64,000 nucleotides of DNA from MH13 sp040219355. GTDB lineage: Bacteria; Pseudomonadota; Alphaproteobacteria; Rhizobiales; MH13. Position 1 is the stretch's first letter, and every line of letters starts with the position of its first letter. Under the pieces are notes generated by a model. It made no database searches. It saw only the letters and a program-made list of their open reading frames with translations, and was not told the DNA's origin. Of this stretch, positions 45,801 through 54,023 are shown piece after piece. The position numbers were made by a program, and so were the translations under genes. The DNA is taken from the NCBI GenBank assembly GCA_040219355.1, contig JAVJSN010000015.1, positions 558,001 through 622,000 on the forward strand, given 5' to 3'.

Positions 45801-46193
45801 CAAAAATGAGTCAAACAGTTCGCCTTGAGATTCAACTTGGGTGTAGGCCATCAGATCGCGATTCAGGCGATCGCTGTAGACGACGGGTAGCTCTTCACTT
45901 TCTGGTTCGATGAAAAAGTCAAACGGGTTGATGATCGCCATGTCGGCCAGAAGATCGACCTCGATCGAGAATTCCATCACAGGTTCGGGAAAAACCACGC
46001 GTGCAGCCCAGTTGCCATGCGGATCTTGCTGCCAGTTGATAAAATGCCCGTCCGGCTTGATCGTCAAAGCATAGGACGGGATGCGCGAGCGCGTATGCGG
46101 GGCGGGTCGCAATCGAATGAGTTGAGGGCCGAGTGTAACCGGTCGGTCGTAGGTGTAGCGCGTCGTGTGGGTGAGCGAGGCGAGAAGAGACAT
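42879..46193 (-). CDS. Giant transglutaminase-like protein with DUF2126
   Basis: 1104 residues, cytoplasmic by sequence. The first 300 residues are a transglutaminase-type protease fold with an intact triad: Cys180 (GRGSCRDSAWLL), His229 (DLHAWTEVY) and Asp245 (GLDATSG). Residues from about 310 to the end are the DUF2126 region: RLTMGGEPTFISIDD, FLHYGQGKWYPGESLPRW, VNVHPASSW, DGRHTGSGGGNHVV, and FEMPPSARMSLAQQLL. DUF2126 has ATP-grasp or glutamine-synthetase-like traits and these fusions are usual in proteobacteria. The substrate is unknown; peptide ligation or cleavage is possible. Confidence 0.93.
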   Translation of the reverse strand: MSLLASLTHTTRYTYDRPVTLGPQLIRLRPAPHTRSRIPSYALTIKPDGHFINWQQDPHGNWAARVVFPEPVMEFSIEVDLLADMAIINPFDFFIEPESEELPVVYSDRLNRDLMAYTQVESQGELFDSFLQEIDASPQNTTDFLVGLNQKVSDAIEYIIRMEPGVQTPEETLQNGRGSCRDSAWLLVHLLRHLGFAARFTSGYLIQLKPDEKALEGPEGTDHDFTDLHAWTEVYIPGAGWIGLDATSGLLCGESHIPLAGTPHYENAAPIEGVASAANVNFHFDMRVARVDERPRVTAPIADEAWETLLAVGDKVDEALVSEDVRLTMGGEPTFISIDDLEGEEWNISAVGPTKRKLADELTHRLADRFAPGGFLHYGQGKWYPGESLPRWNFAIYWRTDDKPIWEDRSLFAREPLEGETPDNALSKDDGPHAAESLAKAIAARLGADPSHLMAAYEDTAAWLSKEAALPDNVTPENAKLASVEDRARIARVFDRGLTVPTGYVLPIARHDNLESDQRWVSEAWTLRRDHLFLIPGDSPVGYRLPLDSLPHLEPDEFPYIEPEDPLADKPPLSDPSAIRARVSEPKTGTPEPHRQHVRTALTIEPREGKLCAFMPPTKTVEDYLELVTAIEEAAKETGHPIQIEGYHPPADPRVSVIKVAPDPGVIEVNVHPASSWRDSVAITEAVYDEARQTRLGTNKFMVDGRHTGSGGGNHVVVGASKAPDSPFLRRPDLLKSIITYWQRHPSLSYLFSGLFIGPTSQAPRVDEARHDTLYELEIAMAQVPHPDEDEPPAPWLVDRLFRDLLTDVTGNTHRAEICIDKLYSPDGPTGRLGLVEFRSFEMPPSARMSLAQQLLIRAIILMCWREPKAPPLARWGTALHDRFMLGAFLWEDFLSVISDLQQAGFAFDPDWYRAQYEFRFPHFGAIHHNGVSMAVRGALEPWHVLGEDGVAGGMSRYVDSSVERIQVEVTGYSSARHAITCNGRQVPMHATGSGTHAGGVRYKAWQPSRGLHPSIPVHAPLTFDIVDRWNGRALGGCRYHVGHPGGRNYETPPVNAYEAEARRLARFEAMGHTPGAVTVKEEKLNPFFPYTLDLRTPGPDEAR

Positions 46194-46321
46194 GAATAGC
46201 CTTTGTGCGCAGCGGAAGCTTGGCCGAGGAGGATTGCGTGCTAACGCTTAACCTAGAGAGACGTTGCGAGCGCTGCTAGCGCAAAGTTTTACAATCGCCG
46301 TTCAACGCGTTTCTGTGGCCT

Positions 46322-46336
46322 GCATGCCAGGCATGC
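46322..46336. promoter_or_regulatory. Perfect 15-base palindrome upstream of the EamA gene
   Basis: GCATGCC-A-GGCATGC at 46322-46336, in the 209-base gap between the transglutaminase gene and the permease gene. Symmetry and position suit an operator. The XRE/cupin regulator encoded after the permease is one candidate to bind it. Confidence 0.4.
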
Positions 46337-46402
46337 GGATGGGGTGGTGGTACACGCTACGAAATCCTGCCAGAAGACTACAGTCATCATGCGTTTGATT
46401 TA

Positions 46403-47329
46403 TTGGACTTGTACGTGCCACTGGCCGGAATTGGTTTTAAGCTGCTTTCTGTGCTCGCCTTCACCTTCATGGTGACGGGCGTCAAAGTGCTTGGCGACAG
46501 TGTTCCGGTTGGACAGATCGTGTTCGCACGCGCGTTCTTTGGGCTGATCCCGCTTGCGATCATGATCCAATATCAGCACACATGGTCTTCGGCGTTGGCA
46601 ACCAAACGTCCCATTGGCCATGTGGGACGTGCGATCATTGGTGCGTCGGCGATGACCCTGTGGTTCATGGCTCTCTCTCGATTGCCGCTGCCGGACGCGA
46701 CAGCTATCAGCTTCGCGCAACCGCTTATCACTACGGCATTGGCAGTGGTTATTTTGGGCGAGGTTGTGCGGCTTTATCGTTGGTCGGCGGTGATCGTCGG
46801 GTTCCTGGGTGTTTTGATCATTTTGTCACCCAATCTTGGGCTCATCGGTGCTCTGGACGACGAAACCCGCTCGCTTGGTGCGATGCTGGCCCTGGCTTCG
46901 GCTGGGTTTATGGCACTTGCGCAGGTGTATGTCCGACAGCTCATAAAATCTGAGTCCACGACCGCTGTTGTGTTTTATTTCTCCGCAATCACAAGTGTGT
47001 TTGCGTTGGCCACCTTACCTTTTGGCTGGGTGATGCCCGATGCGACGACATGGGCTTTGCTCATTGGATTGGGCCTTTTGGGCGGCATTGGTCAGATCCT
47101 GTTGACCCATAGTTTCCGTTTGGCGCCAGCTTCGGTGGTTGCGCCGTTTGACTATACCGCCATGATCTTTGCGCTCATTGTCGGCTACTTTTTGTTTGAT
47201 GAAGTCCCAGGACTTGCGGTGCTTGCTGGTTCGGTTCTGGTTGTCGGGGCAGGGCTGTTTGTGATCTACCGCGAACACCAGATCGGCATTTCGCGCGAAG
47301 CGGCCTTGAAAGCACGCACGCCCAGCTGA
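46403..47329 (+). CDS. EamA family (DMT) permease
   Basis: 308 residues with ten membrane segments in two EamA repeats (FARAFFGLIPLAIMI and FRLAPASVVAPFDYTAMIFALIVGYFLFDEVP). Likely an exporter of a metabolite or amino acid. No ATG lies in frame between the stop at about 46277 and the first helix, so a TTG at 46403 is used; GTG at 46415 is possible. Neither has a ribosome site. It is followed 27 bases later by a cupin regulator on the same strand. Confidence 0.85.
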   Translation: MDLYVPLAGIGFKLLSVLAFTFMVTGVKVLGDSVPVGQIVFARAFFGLIPLAIMIQYQHTWSSALATKRPIGHVGRAIIGASAMTLWFMALSRLPLPDATAISFAQPLITTALAVVILGEVVRLYRWSAVIVGFLGVLIILSPNLGLIGALDDETRSLGAMLALASAGFMALAQVYVRQLIKSESTTAVVFYFSAITSVFALATLPFGWVMPDATTWALLIGLGLLGGIGQILLTHSFRLAPASVVAPFDYTAMIFALIVGYFLFDEVPGLAVLAGSVLVVGAGLFVIYREHQIGISREAALKARTPS

Positions 47330-47356
47330 TCCTTTTTTGATCCGGTGGGACCTACA

Positions 47357-47983
47357 ATGGCCGATAAATCTCCGCGCAATGCGCAAAGCGAAGCCGAGGC
47401 GCTGGCCTTTTCTGGGCAGCTTGGCAAAACGATCCAGCGTTTGCGCAAGGCTTACAATCTGTCGCTGTCGGAGCTTTCTGAGCAGTCCGGCGTTGCAAAA
47501 TCGATCATTTCACAGATTGAGCGCAATGAGACCAACCCGACGCTGGCCACGATTTGGCGGCTGTCACAGGCCCTAGACGTCTCGATTGATCGCGTGCTGT
47601 CAGCTGCGCATGACGCGGATTTCGTTGAAAATATTCCGCCCAATGACATGCCGGTTCTGACTTCAGAAGATGGAAAAATGCAGCTGACCATCATCGGGTG
47701 GTCGAAGACGGTTGAGTGGCTGCAATGGTATGATGTCGCGGCTGAAACCGGCGCGGTGCTGGAGTCCGAAGGCCATCAGCGCGGCTCCATCGAATGCCTC
47801 TCCGTGCTCTCGGGTACGTTTGAGGTTATCGCTGGCCAAGAGACGCGGCGTGTGGAATCCGGCGGCACGGTGCGCTATCGGTGCGACCGCCCGCACACGG
47901 TGCGTTGTTTGGATGCTGGTGCTGATGGCGCAAAAGGCCGCGCCACCATGGTCTGCATCCTCAAGGCAGCTGTGATGGAGTAA
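47357..47983 (+). CDS. XRE family regulator with cupin sensor domain
   Basis: 208 residues. Helix-turn-helix at about 22-75 (LGKTIQRLRKAYNLSLSELSEQSGVAKSIISQIERNETNPTLATIWRLSQAL), then a C-terminal cupin barrel (SIECLSVLSGTFEVIAGQETRRVESGGTVRYRCDRPHTVRCL). Such proteins sense small molecules in the barrel and often control a neighbouring transporter, here the EamA permease 27 bases upstream. Start at ATG 47357 after GGTGGGA. Confidence 0.9.
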   Translation: MADKSPRNAQSEAEALAFSGQLGKTIQRLRKAYNLSLSELSEQSGVAKSIISQIERNETNPTLATIWRLSQALDVSIDRVLSAAHDADFVENIPPNDMPVLTSEDGKMQLTIIGWSKTVEWLQWYDVAAETGAVLESEGHQRGSIECLSVLSGTFEVIAGQETRRVESGGTVRYRCDRPHTVRCLDAGADGAKGRATMVCILKAAVME

Positions 47984-47990
47984 CCAACCT

Positions 47991-48069
47991 AAGCGGTTGT
48001 GCTGAAAGCACAGAGTGTGGATTACAAGCAAAAGCCCAAAAGCGGTTGTGCTGAAAGCACAGAGCGTGG
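47991..48069. repeat. Two near-identical 30-base direct repeats with internal dyads
   Basis: AAGCGGTTGTGCTGAAAGCA plus CAGAG(T/C)GTGG occurs at 47991-48020 and 48040-48069, differing at one base. Each holds the dyad TGTGCT-GAA-AGCACA. The start points are 49 bases apart and the spacer is 19 bases. They fill most of the 134-base gap between the convergent cupin regulator and SDR genes. Confidence 0.75.
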
Positions 48070-48117
48070 GCTTCAGATATCGGTACGAAGTTGCTCTGTT
48101 GCGAGGGAGCGACCGCC

Positions 48118-48897
48118 TTAAAACGCCCGTCCGAGCAGACCGCCATCAATCAACATATTTTGCCCGGTGATGTAACCGGCATGGCTGGAACAAAGAAACG
48201 CACACGTGGCGCCGAACTCATCGGCTGTTCCAAAGCGCTTGGCCGGTATGGCGGCGATGGAGCCTGCCTTGGCTTCATCAACGCTTTTGCCGGTGCGCTT
48301 GGCCTGCGCTTCCAAATTTCCACGCAATCGGTCGGTATCCATTTTGCCGGGCAGAATGTTGTTGATGGTCACATTGTACTCAGCGGCGTTTTTCGCCACG
48401 CCTGCAACAAACGCCGTAAGGCCGGCGCGCGCGCCAGACGACACATCGAGCCCCGGAATAGGGGCCAGAACCGAGGATGAGGTGATGTTGACGATGCGAC
48501 CGAAACCACGCTCTTTCATGCCGGGCAGGGCGCGCTGAATGAGCATGATCGGTGTGATCATATTCTGCTCGACGCCGGCCATGATGGCGGCGCTGTCGAG
48601 ATCTTCAAAGGGTTTAAGCGGTGGGCCGCCATTGTTGTTGACCAGAATATCTGGGTTTGGACAGGCGGCGAACAGGGCGTCCTGACTTTCTTGCGTGCCG
48701 ATATCCTTGGCAACGACGATCACTTGGGGAGCGCCGAGGGATTTGAGAGCTTTGGCCTCGGCATCCAGCTTGGCGGTATCGCGGCCATTGATAACCAGAT
48801 TGCATCCAGCCTTGGCGAGATGCTGGGCGCAACCCAAGCCCAGTCCACGACTGGACGCGCCAACGATGGCCCATTTTCCGGCAATGTTTAGGTCCAT
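48118..48897 (-). CDS. SDR-like oxidoreductase lacking the YxxxK pair
   Basis: 259 residues of the short-chain dehydrogenase fold: GASSRGLGLGCAQHLAKAG, ILVNNNGGPP, RIVNITSSS, and NNILPGKMDTDRL are intact or nearly so. Where Tyr-x-x-x-Lys should be, the sequence is SSGARAGLTAF, giving Ser-x-x-x-Arg. This matches a known divergent BKR-like SDR group with an altered catalytic site. The reaction is unknown. Start at 48897 (MDLNIAGKW); the longer frame to 49008 is unlikely. Confidence 0.85.
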   Translation of the reverse strand: MDLNIAGKWAIVGASSRGLGLGCAQHLAKAGCNLVINGRDTAKLDAEAKALKSLGAPQVIVVAKDIGTQESQDALFAACPNPDILVNNNGGPPLKPFEDLDSAAIMAGVEQNMITPIMLIQRALPGMKERGFGRIVNITSSSVLAPIPGLDVSSGARAGLTAFVAGVAKNAAEYNVTINNILPGKMDTDRLRGNLEAQAKRTGKSVDEAKAGSIAAIPAKRFGTADEFGATCAFLCSSHAGYITGQNMLIDGGLLGRAF

Positions 48898-48980
48898 GAG
48901 GTTTGCATCTTTCCTGTTACCTTTGGTGAGCGTTGATGGCGGGTTTTGCGCGGCCAGGTCAAGACAGGGTGCTGCGGCGC

Positions 48981-48996
48981 TGTCACAAAAGTGACA
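48981..48996. promoter_or_regulatory. Perfect inverted repeat in divergent region
   Basis: TGTCAC-AAAA-GTGACA at 48981-48996, between the divergent SDR gene (start 48897) and the metallophosphoesterase gene (start 49134). The arms are perfect, as expected for a dimeric repressor site, but no regulator can be named. Confidence 0.4.
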
Positions 48997-49133
48997 CCAG
49001 AATCCCAATATGACGTGGCAGGTAGAGTGCCTACTGGCCTTGGTTCGGGGAACGTCCTATGTACGGGCAAGCGATGCCCTGAAAGCGTTGGGGTGCGCCT
49101 GTCGACCGCCCTTGGGCAAGAAGGGATTGCACA

Positions 49134-50081
49134 ATGAGCAATCAAGCCGGCATGCCGGAACTCACCGCTGATCCGAGGTCCGCCTCAAAGGAGCCGGATA
49201 GCGCGCCAGAAGAGCGAACGTTTCGTACCCTGTTTCTGTCTGATGTTCACCTTGGCTCTCGCGGTTGCCAGGCGCATTTGCTTCTTGATTTTATGCGTTT
49301 TCACGATGCCGAAACCATCTATCTGGTGGGTGATATCGTCGATGGATGGCGTTTGAAAAAGCGCTGGCATTGGCCGCAAGCGCACAATGATGTGGTGCAG
49401 AAGCTGCTGCGCAAGGGCCGCAAGGGCTCGCGCATTGTCTATCTTCCAGGCAATCACGATGAGTTCTTGCGCGATTATCTTGGCATGCAGATGGGCGGAA
49501 TTGAGATTGTGGATTCCGCCATTCACGAGGCCGCCGATGGTCGCCGCTTCTTGGTCGTTCATGGCGACCAATATGATGTGGTGGTACGCCACGCCAAGTG
49601 GCTCGCCTTCCTAGGAGACTGGGCCTACAATTTTGCGCTCTGGACCAACATTTACGTCAACCTTGTGCGCCGCCGGATGGGCTTTGACTATTGGTCGCTG
49701 TCGGCTTGGGCAAAGAACAAGGTGAAGAACGCGGTATCCTTCATCGGGCGCTATGAAGAGACGCTCAGCCATGAGGCCGGTAAAGCCGATGTCGATGGCG
49801 TGATCTGTGGCCATATCCATCACGCAACGATGCAGGATGTTGGTGGGATCAGCTATGTGAACACCGGTGATTGGGTCGAAAGCTGCACGGCAGTGGGCGA
49901 AAATGAAGATGGTACATTTGAGCTGATCAAATGGACCCGTCTCAGCTCCCTTGGTGAAGCAGAGTTGCGGGCAGCCAAAGCCCAGCCAGACAATGTTGCC
50001 GATGACCCGGCGCAGGTTTTGGCGTTTGATCCGCAGTCTGCCTCATCGCGCGACGATGATGACCGTTCGGCAGCTGCCTAG
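49134..50081 (+). CDS. Metallophosphoesterase, UDP-2,3-diacylglucosamine hydrolase-like
   Basis: 315 residues with the five calcineurin-like metal motifs in order: SDVHLGS (Asp36, His38), GDIVDGW, GNHDE, HGDQYDVVV and GHIHHA. The layout resembles LpxH-like enzymes, but a long C-terminal tail of about 45 polar residues and the pairing with a glycosyltransferase suggest a separate lipid or glycan phosphate role. A putative substrate cannot be named. It lies 26 bases before the glycosyltransferase gene. Confidence 0.85.
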   Translation: MSNQAGMPELTADPRSASKEPDSAPEERTFRTLFLSDVHLGSRGCQAHLLLDFMRFHDAETIYLVGDIVDGWRLKKRWHWPQAHNDVVQKLLRKGRKGSRIVYLPGNHDEFLRDYLGMQMGGIEIVDSAIHEAADGRRFLVVHGDQYDVVVRHAKWLAFLGDWAYNFALWTNIYVNLVRRRMGFDYWSLSAWAKNKVKNAVSFIGRYEETLSHEAGKADVDGVICGHIHHATMQDVGGISYVNTGDWVESCTAVGENEDGTFELIKWTRLSSLGEAELRAAKAQPDNVADDPAQVLAFDPQSASSRDDDDRSAAA

Positions 50082-50107
50082 GCTTCCGGTCCCGTTCTTG
50101 CTGCACC

Positions 50108-51163
50108 ATGTTTGAGTTCAACGCTTCCAATCCCGCGCGGGCTTTGATCGTGTCGGATGCCTGGCATCCGCAGATCAATGGCGTGGTGCGCACGATTGAG
50201 TGGATGGTGAAGGAAGCGCCAAAGTTCGGCGTGGATCTACAAGTGCTTGGTCCCGCGCGCTTTCGCACCATGGCGATGCCCAGCTATCCAGAGATCCGGC
50301 TGACACTCGCCCACCCGCGTTCCATCCGTCGGGCCATTCGGGCCGAGGAGCCGCGCGCGATCCATATTGCAACCGAAGGCCCACTTGGCACCGTGGCGCG
50401 ACGTTTTTGCATCAAACATGGGCTCGGATTTACCACCAGCTACCACACCCGCTTTCCGGAGTATGTTGCAGCGCGCGTGCCCATTCCTGAAAGCTGGAGT
50501 TACGCCTATATGCGCCGCTTTCATAACGCTGCGACCGGGGTGATGGTGGCAACGCCGAGCTTGGAAGACGAGCTGCGTGGTCGCGGATTCAACAATCTGG
50601 TGCGTTGGTCGCGTGGTGTTGATTTGGATCGCTACTATCCGCGCCCAGCGGTGAAGCTGCCTTATCCAGGTCCGATCTTCGTCTATGTGGGACGGGTCGC
50701 TGTGGAGAAGAATCTTGACGCGTTTCTCGATCTCGACCTGCCCGGTACCAAGCTGATCGTTGGTGGCGGGCCTGCGCTGGAGTCCCTCAAAGCGCAGTAC
50801 TCTGATGCCGTCTTTGTCGGTCCAAAAGTTGGCGAAGAACTGGCGCAGTATTACGCGGGCAGCGACGTGTTTGTGTTTCCCAGCCTTACCGATACGTTTG
50901 GGATTGTGCTCTTGGAGGCGTTGGCGTCCGGGCTTCCAGTGGCGGCGTTTCCCATCACAGGGCCAATTGATGTGATCACCGATCCAAAAGTAGGTGTGCT
51001 TTCCAATGATCTGCGCGAAGCGTGCTTGGCCGCCTTAACGCTTGACCGAAAAGATTGTGCGGCGTTTGCTCAGAACTACAGCTGGCATGAGAGCGCCAAG
51101 GCATTCTTCAAGCATCTGTACCCGCTGAAGGCCGACTGGAGCCTGCCCGATTATGACCATTGA
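50108..51163 (+). CDS. Glycosyltransferase family 4
   Basis: 351 residues of the GT-B fold. ALIVSDAWHPQINGVVRTIEWMVKE at the start binds the acceptor side, IFVYVGRVAVEKNLDAFLDL begins the second domain, and FVFPSLTDTFGIVLLEALASGLPVAAFPITGPIDVI is the sugar-nucleotide site with the E-x7-E motif. Members add mannose or glucose to lipids or glycans; its partner phosphatase-like gene hints at glycolipid synthesis. The last 11 bases overlap the dehydratase gene. Confidence 0.88.
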   Translation: MFEFNASNPARALIVSDAWHPQINGVVRTIEWMVKEAPKFGVDLQVLGPARFRTMAMPSYPEIRLTLAHPRSIRRAIRAEEPRAIHIATEGPLGTVARRFCIKHGLGFTTSYHTRFPEYVAARVPIPESWSYAYMRRFHNAATGVMVATPSLEDELRGRGFNNLVRWSRGVDLDRYYPRPAVKLPYPGPIFVYVGRVAVEKNLDAFLDLDLPGTKLIVGGGPALESLKAQYSDAVFVGPKVGEELAQYYAGSDVFVFPSLTDTFGIVLLEALASGLPVAAFPITGPIDVITDPKVGVLSNDLREACLAALTLDRKDCAAFAQNYSWHESAKAFFKHLYPLKADWSLPDYDH

Positions 51164-52139
51164 TCATCCGACATTGTCGCTGGACGATATCCTGCAAGCT
51201 CAGGAGCGCATCGCCGGCGAAGCGGTCGTGACCCCGCTGATCAACAACACGCATCTTGATAGCGTCGTCGGTGGGCGCGTTTTTATAAAATGTGAGAACC
51301 TTCAGCGCACGGGCTCATTCAAGTTTCGTGGGGCTTACAATGCGATTGCCTCAATGAGCGAGGAAGAACGCGCCAAGGGCATCGTTGCAGTCTCTTCGGG
51401 CAATCACGCCCAAGGCATTGCGGAAGCAGCGCGGATGTTTGGTGTGCCTGCTACCATTATCATGCCGTCCAGCGCGCCAAAAATCAAAACCGAGCGCGTG
51501 CGCCGTTTGGGCGCCAAGGTTGTGCCGTATGATCGGGCGATCGACGATCGCGACAGTTTTGCGCGTGACTTGGTCGAGGAAACCGGCGCTGAATTTGTGC
51601 CGCCTTACGATGATCTGCGCGTGATGGCCGGCCAGGGAACGGTGGGCCTGGAAACGGTTACGCAGTTGGGCGCACTTGGACTGGAGGCCGATATCGGGCT
51701 TGTCTGCACTGGCGGAGGCGGCTTGTGTGCTGGCGTCTCCACCGTTTGGCGCGATGCATTTCCTGCGATGGATATCGTGGCAGTTGAGCCCGAGGGTTAT
51801 GACGATACGGTTCGGTCGTTGGTAAGCGGTGAGCGCGAAACAAATGTGCCGGGAGCGTCGACCATTTGCGATGCGATCATGACCGATCGGCCGGGCGCGC
51901 TGACGTTTCCCGTCAATGTTGCCAACAATGTGCGTGGCCTTGCTGTCAGTGACGATGAGGTTCTGAACGCTGTGGCGTTTGCCTTGCAAGAACTGAAACT
52001 GGTTGTTGAGGCTGGCGGGGCCGTCAGCCTAGCTGCGTTGCTCGCTGGCAAGATCGATGTGAACGGGCAAGTGGTGCTGGCTCTGCTATCGGGCGGCAAC
52101 GCCGATCCTGCTATCCTTGCCAGGGCCTTACAGCGTTAG
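51153..52139 (+). CDS. Threonine/serine dehydratase family (PLP fold II)
   Basis: 328 residues. Forms a Schiff base at Lys57 (TGSFKFRGAYNA) and holds PLP phosphate with GGGGLCAG. SSGNHAQGIAEAARMFGVPATIIMP is the substrate loop. It lacks the regulatory ACT domain of biosynthetic IlvA, so it is a catabolic threonine dehydratase, serine racemase or hydroxyaspartate ammonia-lyase. It starts inside the glycosyltransferase gene, but no shared function is obvious. Confidence 0.87.
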   Translation: MTIDHPTLSLDDILQAQERIAGEAVVTPLINNTHLDSVVGGRVFIKCENLQRTGSFKFRGAYNAIASMSEEERAKGIVAVSSGNHAQGIAEAARMFGVPATIIMPSSAPKIKTERVRRLGAKVVPYDRAIDDRDSFARDLVEETGAEFVPPYDDLRVMAGQGTVGLETVTQLGALGLEADIGLVCTGGGGLCAGVSTVWRDAFPAMDIVAVEPEGYDDTVRSLVSGERETNVPGASTICDAIMTDRPGALTFPVNVANNVRGLAVSDDEVLNAVAFALQELKLVVEAGGAVSLAALLAGKIDVNGQVVLALLSGGNADPAILARALQR

Positions 52140-52154
52140 CGGCAGGGGCTCGTA

Positions 52155-54023
52155 TCACGAGAAAAGAGCGATCCGCTCTTCGTCCGTATAAGGCACTGGC
52201 TCCGCTTCGTCTTCTGCGCTGTTGGTGTTGTCAGCGTGTGTCGGCTCGGCCGTGAGGCTTTGATCGGATTTTTGTTCTTCAGCCAGCGCTGTTTCCAGCT
52301 CGCTCATGGCATGGTCGAGAACGGATTCCTCGGACTCAGTTTCAGCCATGTCGAGCGCAGATGGTGCTTTGGTGTCATCAGTCGTGTCCTGACTGATCGC
52401 GTCGTCTAATGTTTCATGACCATCAACGATGCTGTCAGAGTTGATGTCGGTCGGTTCATCGAACGCAAATTCATCAACGTCGAAGATGTCCTGCTCGGCG
52501 CCGGCATTGTCCGATTGGCTTGATGCTTGCAGCATCCTGTCGGCCTGCTTGGGCCCGGAATCAACAAACATGTCCGCCACGCCTTCATCGACCACAAAAT
52601 CATCGGTCATGTTGACCAAGACTTTGCGATCATCGCGAGGCGATTGGACCTCTGACGCTGTTTCCTCTGCCTCATCCCAAGGCCCACGTTGGCCCATATC
52701 TGGGCCATCGAAATCGAGCGTTTCGACATCAAAAATGTCCTGTGCTGCTGTCGATTTGGTCAACGCATCTTTGATCAGGGCATCTTCTGATGGGCGTCGC
52801 AGAATTTCCGCATCGTGCAGCTCAACGACCATGTCGCCGGTGATGATATCGACCTCGTCCGAGGTGTCGTTATCCTCAATGCTGGCTTCTTCTTCTGAAG
52901 CCTCTTTTGCGAGGGTTTCTAGTGAGATGTCTTGTGCATCGGGCAGATCTGGTTCGGGCAGATCTGGTTCGAGCTGGTCCTCTTTAACCTGCGTGTCAGG
53001 TTCGTCGGGCACATCAACAGCATCGGACGCTGCGGCTTCAAGCTTGGCTTCCGCCGGCTCGTTTTCTGCCTGCTCTTCAGGCTCAGTGGTCAGCAGTGCA
53101 TCAGCGGCCTTTGCCTCATCGGTATCGACACTGTCACCGACGGTGTCACCGCCGCCAAAAAGAGCATCGACATCGTCCTGCTCGATGCCTTCGCCTTCAA
53201 GGGCAGGGCCGTGCAGCAGATGTGCATCAGAGCGCCCGTCACCCTCTTGATAGGCCTCAGCGGTTGGGGCCTCTTTGTGTTCCTTCGACGATGCTTTGGT
53301 TTTCGACGAGGCTGGGACCTCGCCTTCCTTTGAGGAAAGGCCCAAAATATCCATCATCGCCGAAACGCGTTTCTCGACGTAGCCAACCAAACGTACCACT
53401 TTGCTGGAGCGTTGACCTGTTAGATCCTGGAACGAGCAGGCCGTGTACACATCGATGATCTTGCTCTCGATGATGTCGCACTGCGTTTCGTTGGCACCCT
53501 CTTCACGCAGGGTCCAAAGCACTTCTTGAATTTTTTCAGCCGCTTCGAGGATTTCACCGGTGGCTGTCTCGGTTTGGCTAACGATGGCCTCAAGTTCTTC
53601 TGTGGCCGAGTTGAAATGGTCTTTATCGTCGCCCTGACCACCTAGTTCCTGAACTTCGCGCTTCACCTGAGTGATGGCCTCGGCCAGATCAATCACATTA
53701 TGGCTGATTAGCGCAACAGAGGTATCACTTCCGCTGGGCGCATTGGTCGCGATGCGATCCTCAAGCCGTTCCAGCGCATCGAGAACGGTTTGCGTGTCAG
53801 CATTGCGGTTGCGGCGCGCATACTCTTTCAAGAACCAGCGGCCACGCTCGGTTTCCATCACCGCATCGGCGATGGCCTCATAGTCGGCTTCGCTGATCGG
53901 AGCATTTGTATGCACGGCAGGCGTTGTGTCTGAGGTTGTATCAGGCGTACCATCGGTGGAGGCCGGACGTGCGTCACCTTCATCACCAACTTGACTCATG
54001 GTCGCCAGCGGCGTTTCGCTCAT
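52155..54023 (-). CDS. cheZ: CheZ-like chemotaxis phosphatase with long acidic arm
   Basis: 622 residues. A helical core at about 75-235 carries the CheZ motif FQDLTGQR with Asp200 and Gln204, the residues that in E. coli CheZ (143 and 147) remove phosphate from CheY-P. The remaining 390 residues are acidic, poor in hydrophobics and probably disordered. They hold short repeats: QDDVDALFGG (DNA 53151-53180), IFDVETLDFD, IFDVDEFAFD and the C-terminal EERIALFS. Start at 54023 has GGGACAG; ATG 53999 is an alternative. No other che gene is nearby. Confidence 0.8.
   Translation of the reverse strand: MSETPLATMSQVGDEGDARPASTDGTPDTTSDTTPAVHTNAPISEADYEAIADAVMETERGRWFLKEYARRNRNADTQTVLDALERLEDRIATNAPSGSDTSVALISHNVIDLAEAITQVKREVQELGGQGDDKDHFNSATEELEAIVSQTETATGEILEAAEKIQEVLWTLREEGANETQCDIIESKIIDVYTACSFQDLTGQRSSKVVRLVGYVEKRVSAMMDILGLSSKEGEVPASSKTKASSKEHKEAPTAEAYQEGDGRSDAHLLHGPALEGEGIEQDDVDALFGGGDTVGDSVDTDEAKAADALLTTEPEEQAENEPAEAKLEAAASDAVDVPDEPDTQVKEDQLEPDLPEPDLPDAQDISLETLAKEASEEEASIEDNDTSDEVDIITGDMVVELHDAEILRRPSEDALIKDALTKSTAAQDIFDVETLDFDGPDMGQRGPWDEAEETASEVQSPRDDRKVLVNMTDDFVVDEGVADMFVDSGPKQADRMLQASSQSDNAGAEQDIFDVDEFAFDEPTDINSDSIVDGHETLDDAISQDTTDDTKAPSALDMAETESEESVLDHAMSELETALAEEQKSDQSLTAEPTHADNTNSAEDEAEPVPYTDEERIALFS

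Noticed and set aside
47991..48069. CRISPR array
   Set aside because: Only two repeat units, an internal dyad in each, 19-base spacer, and no cas genes.
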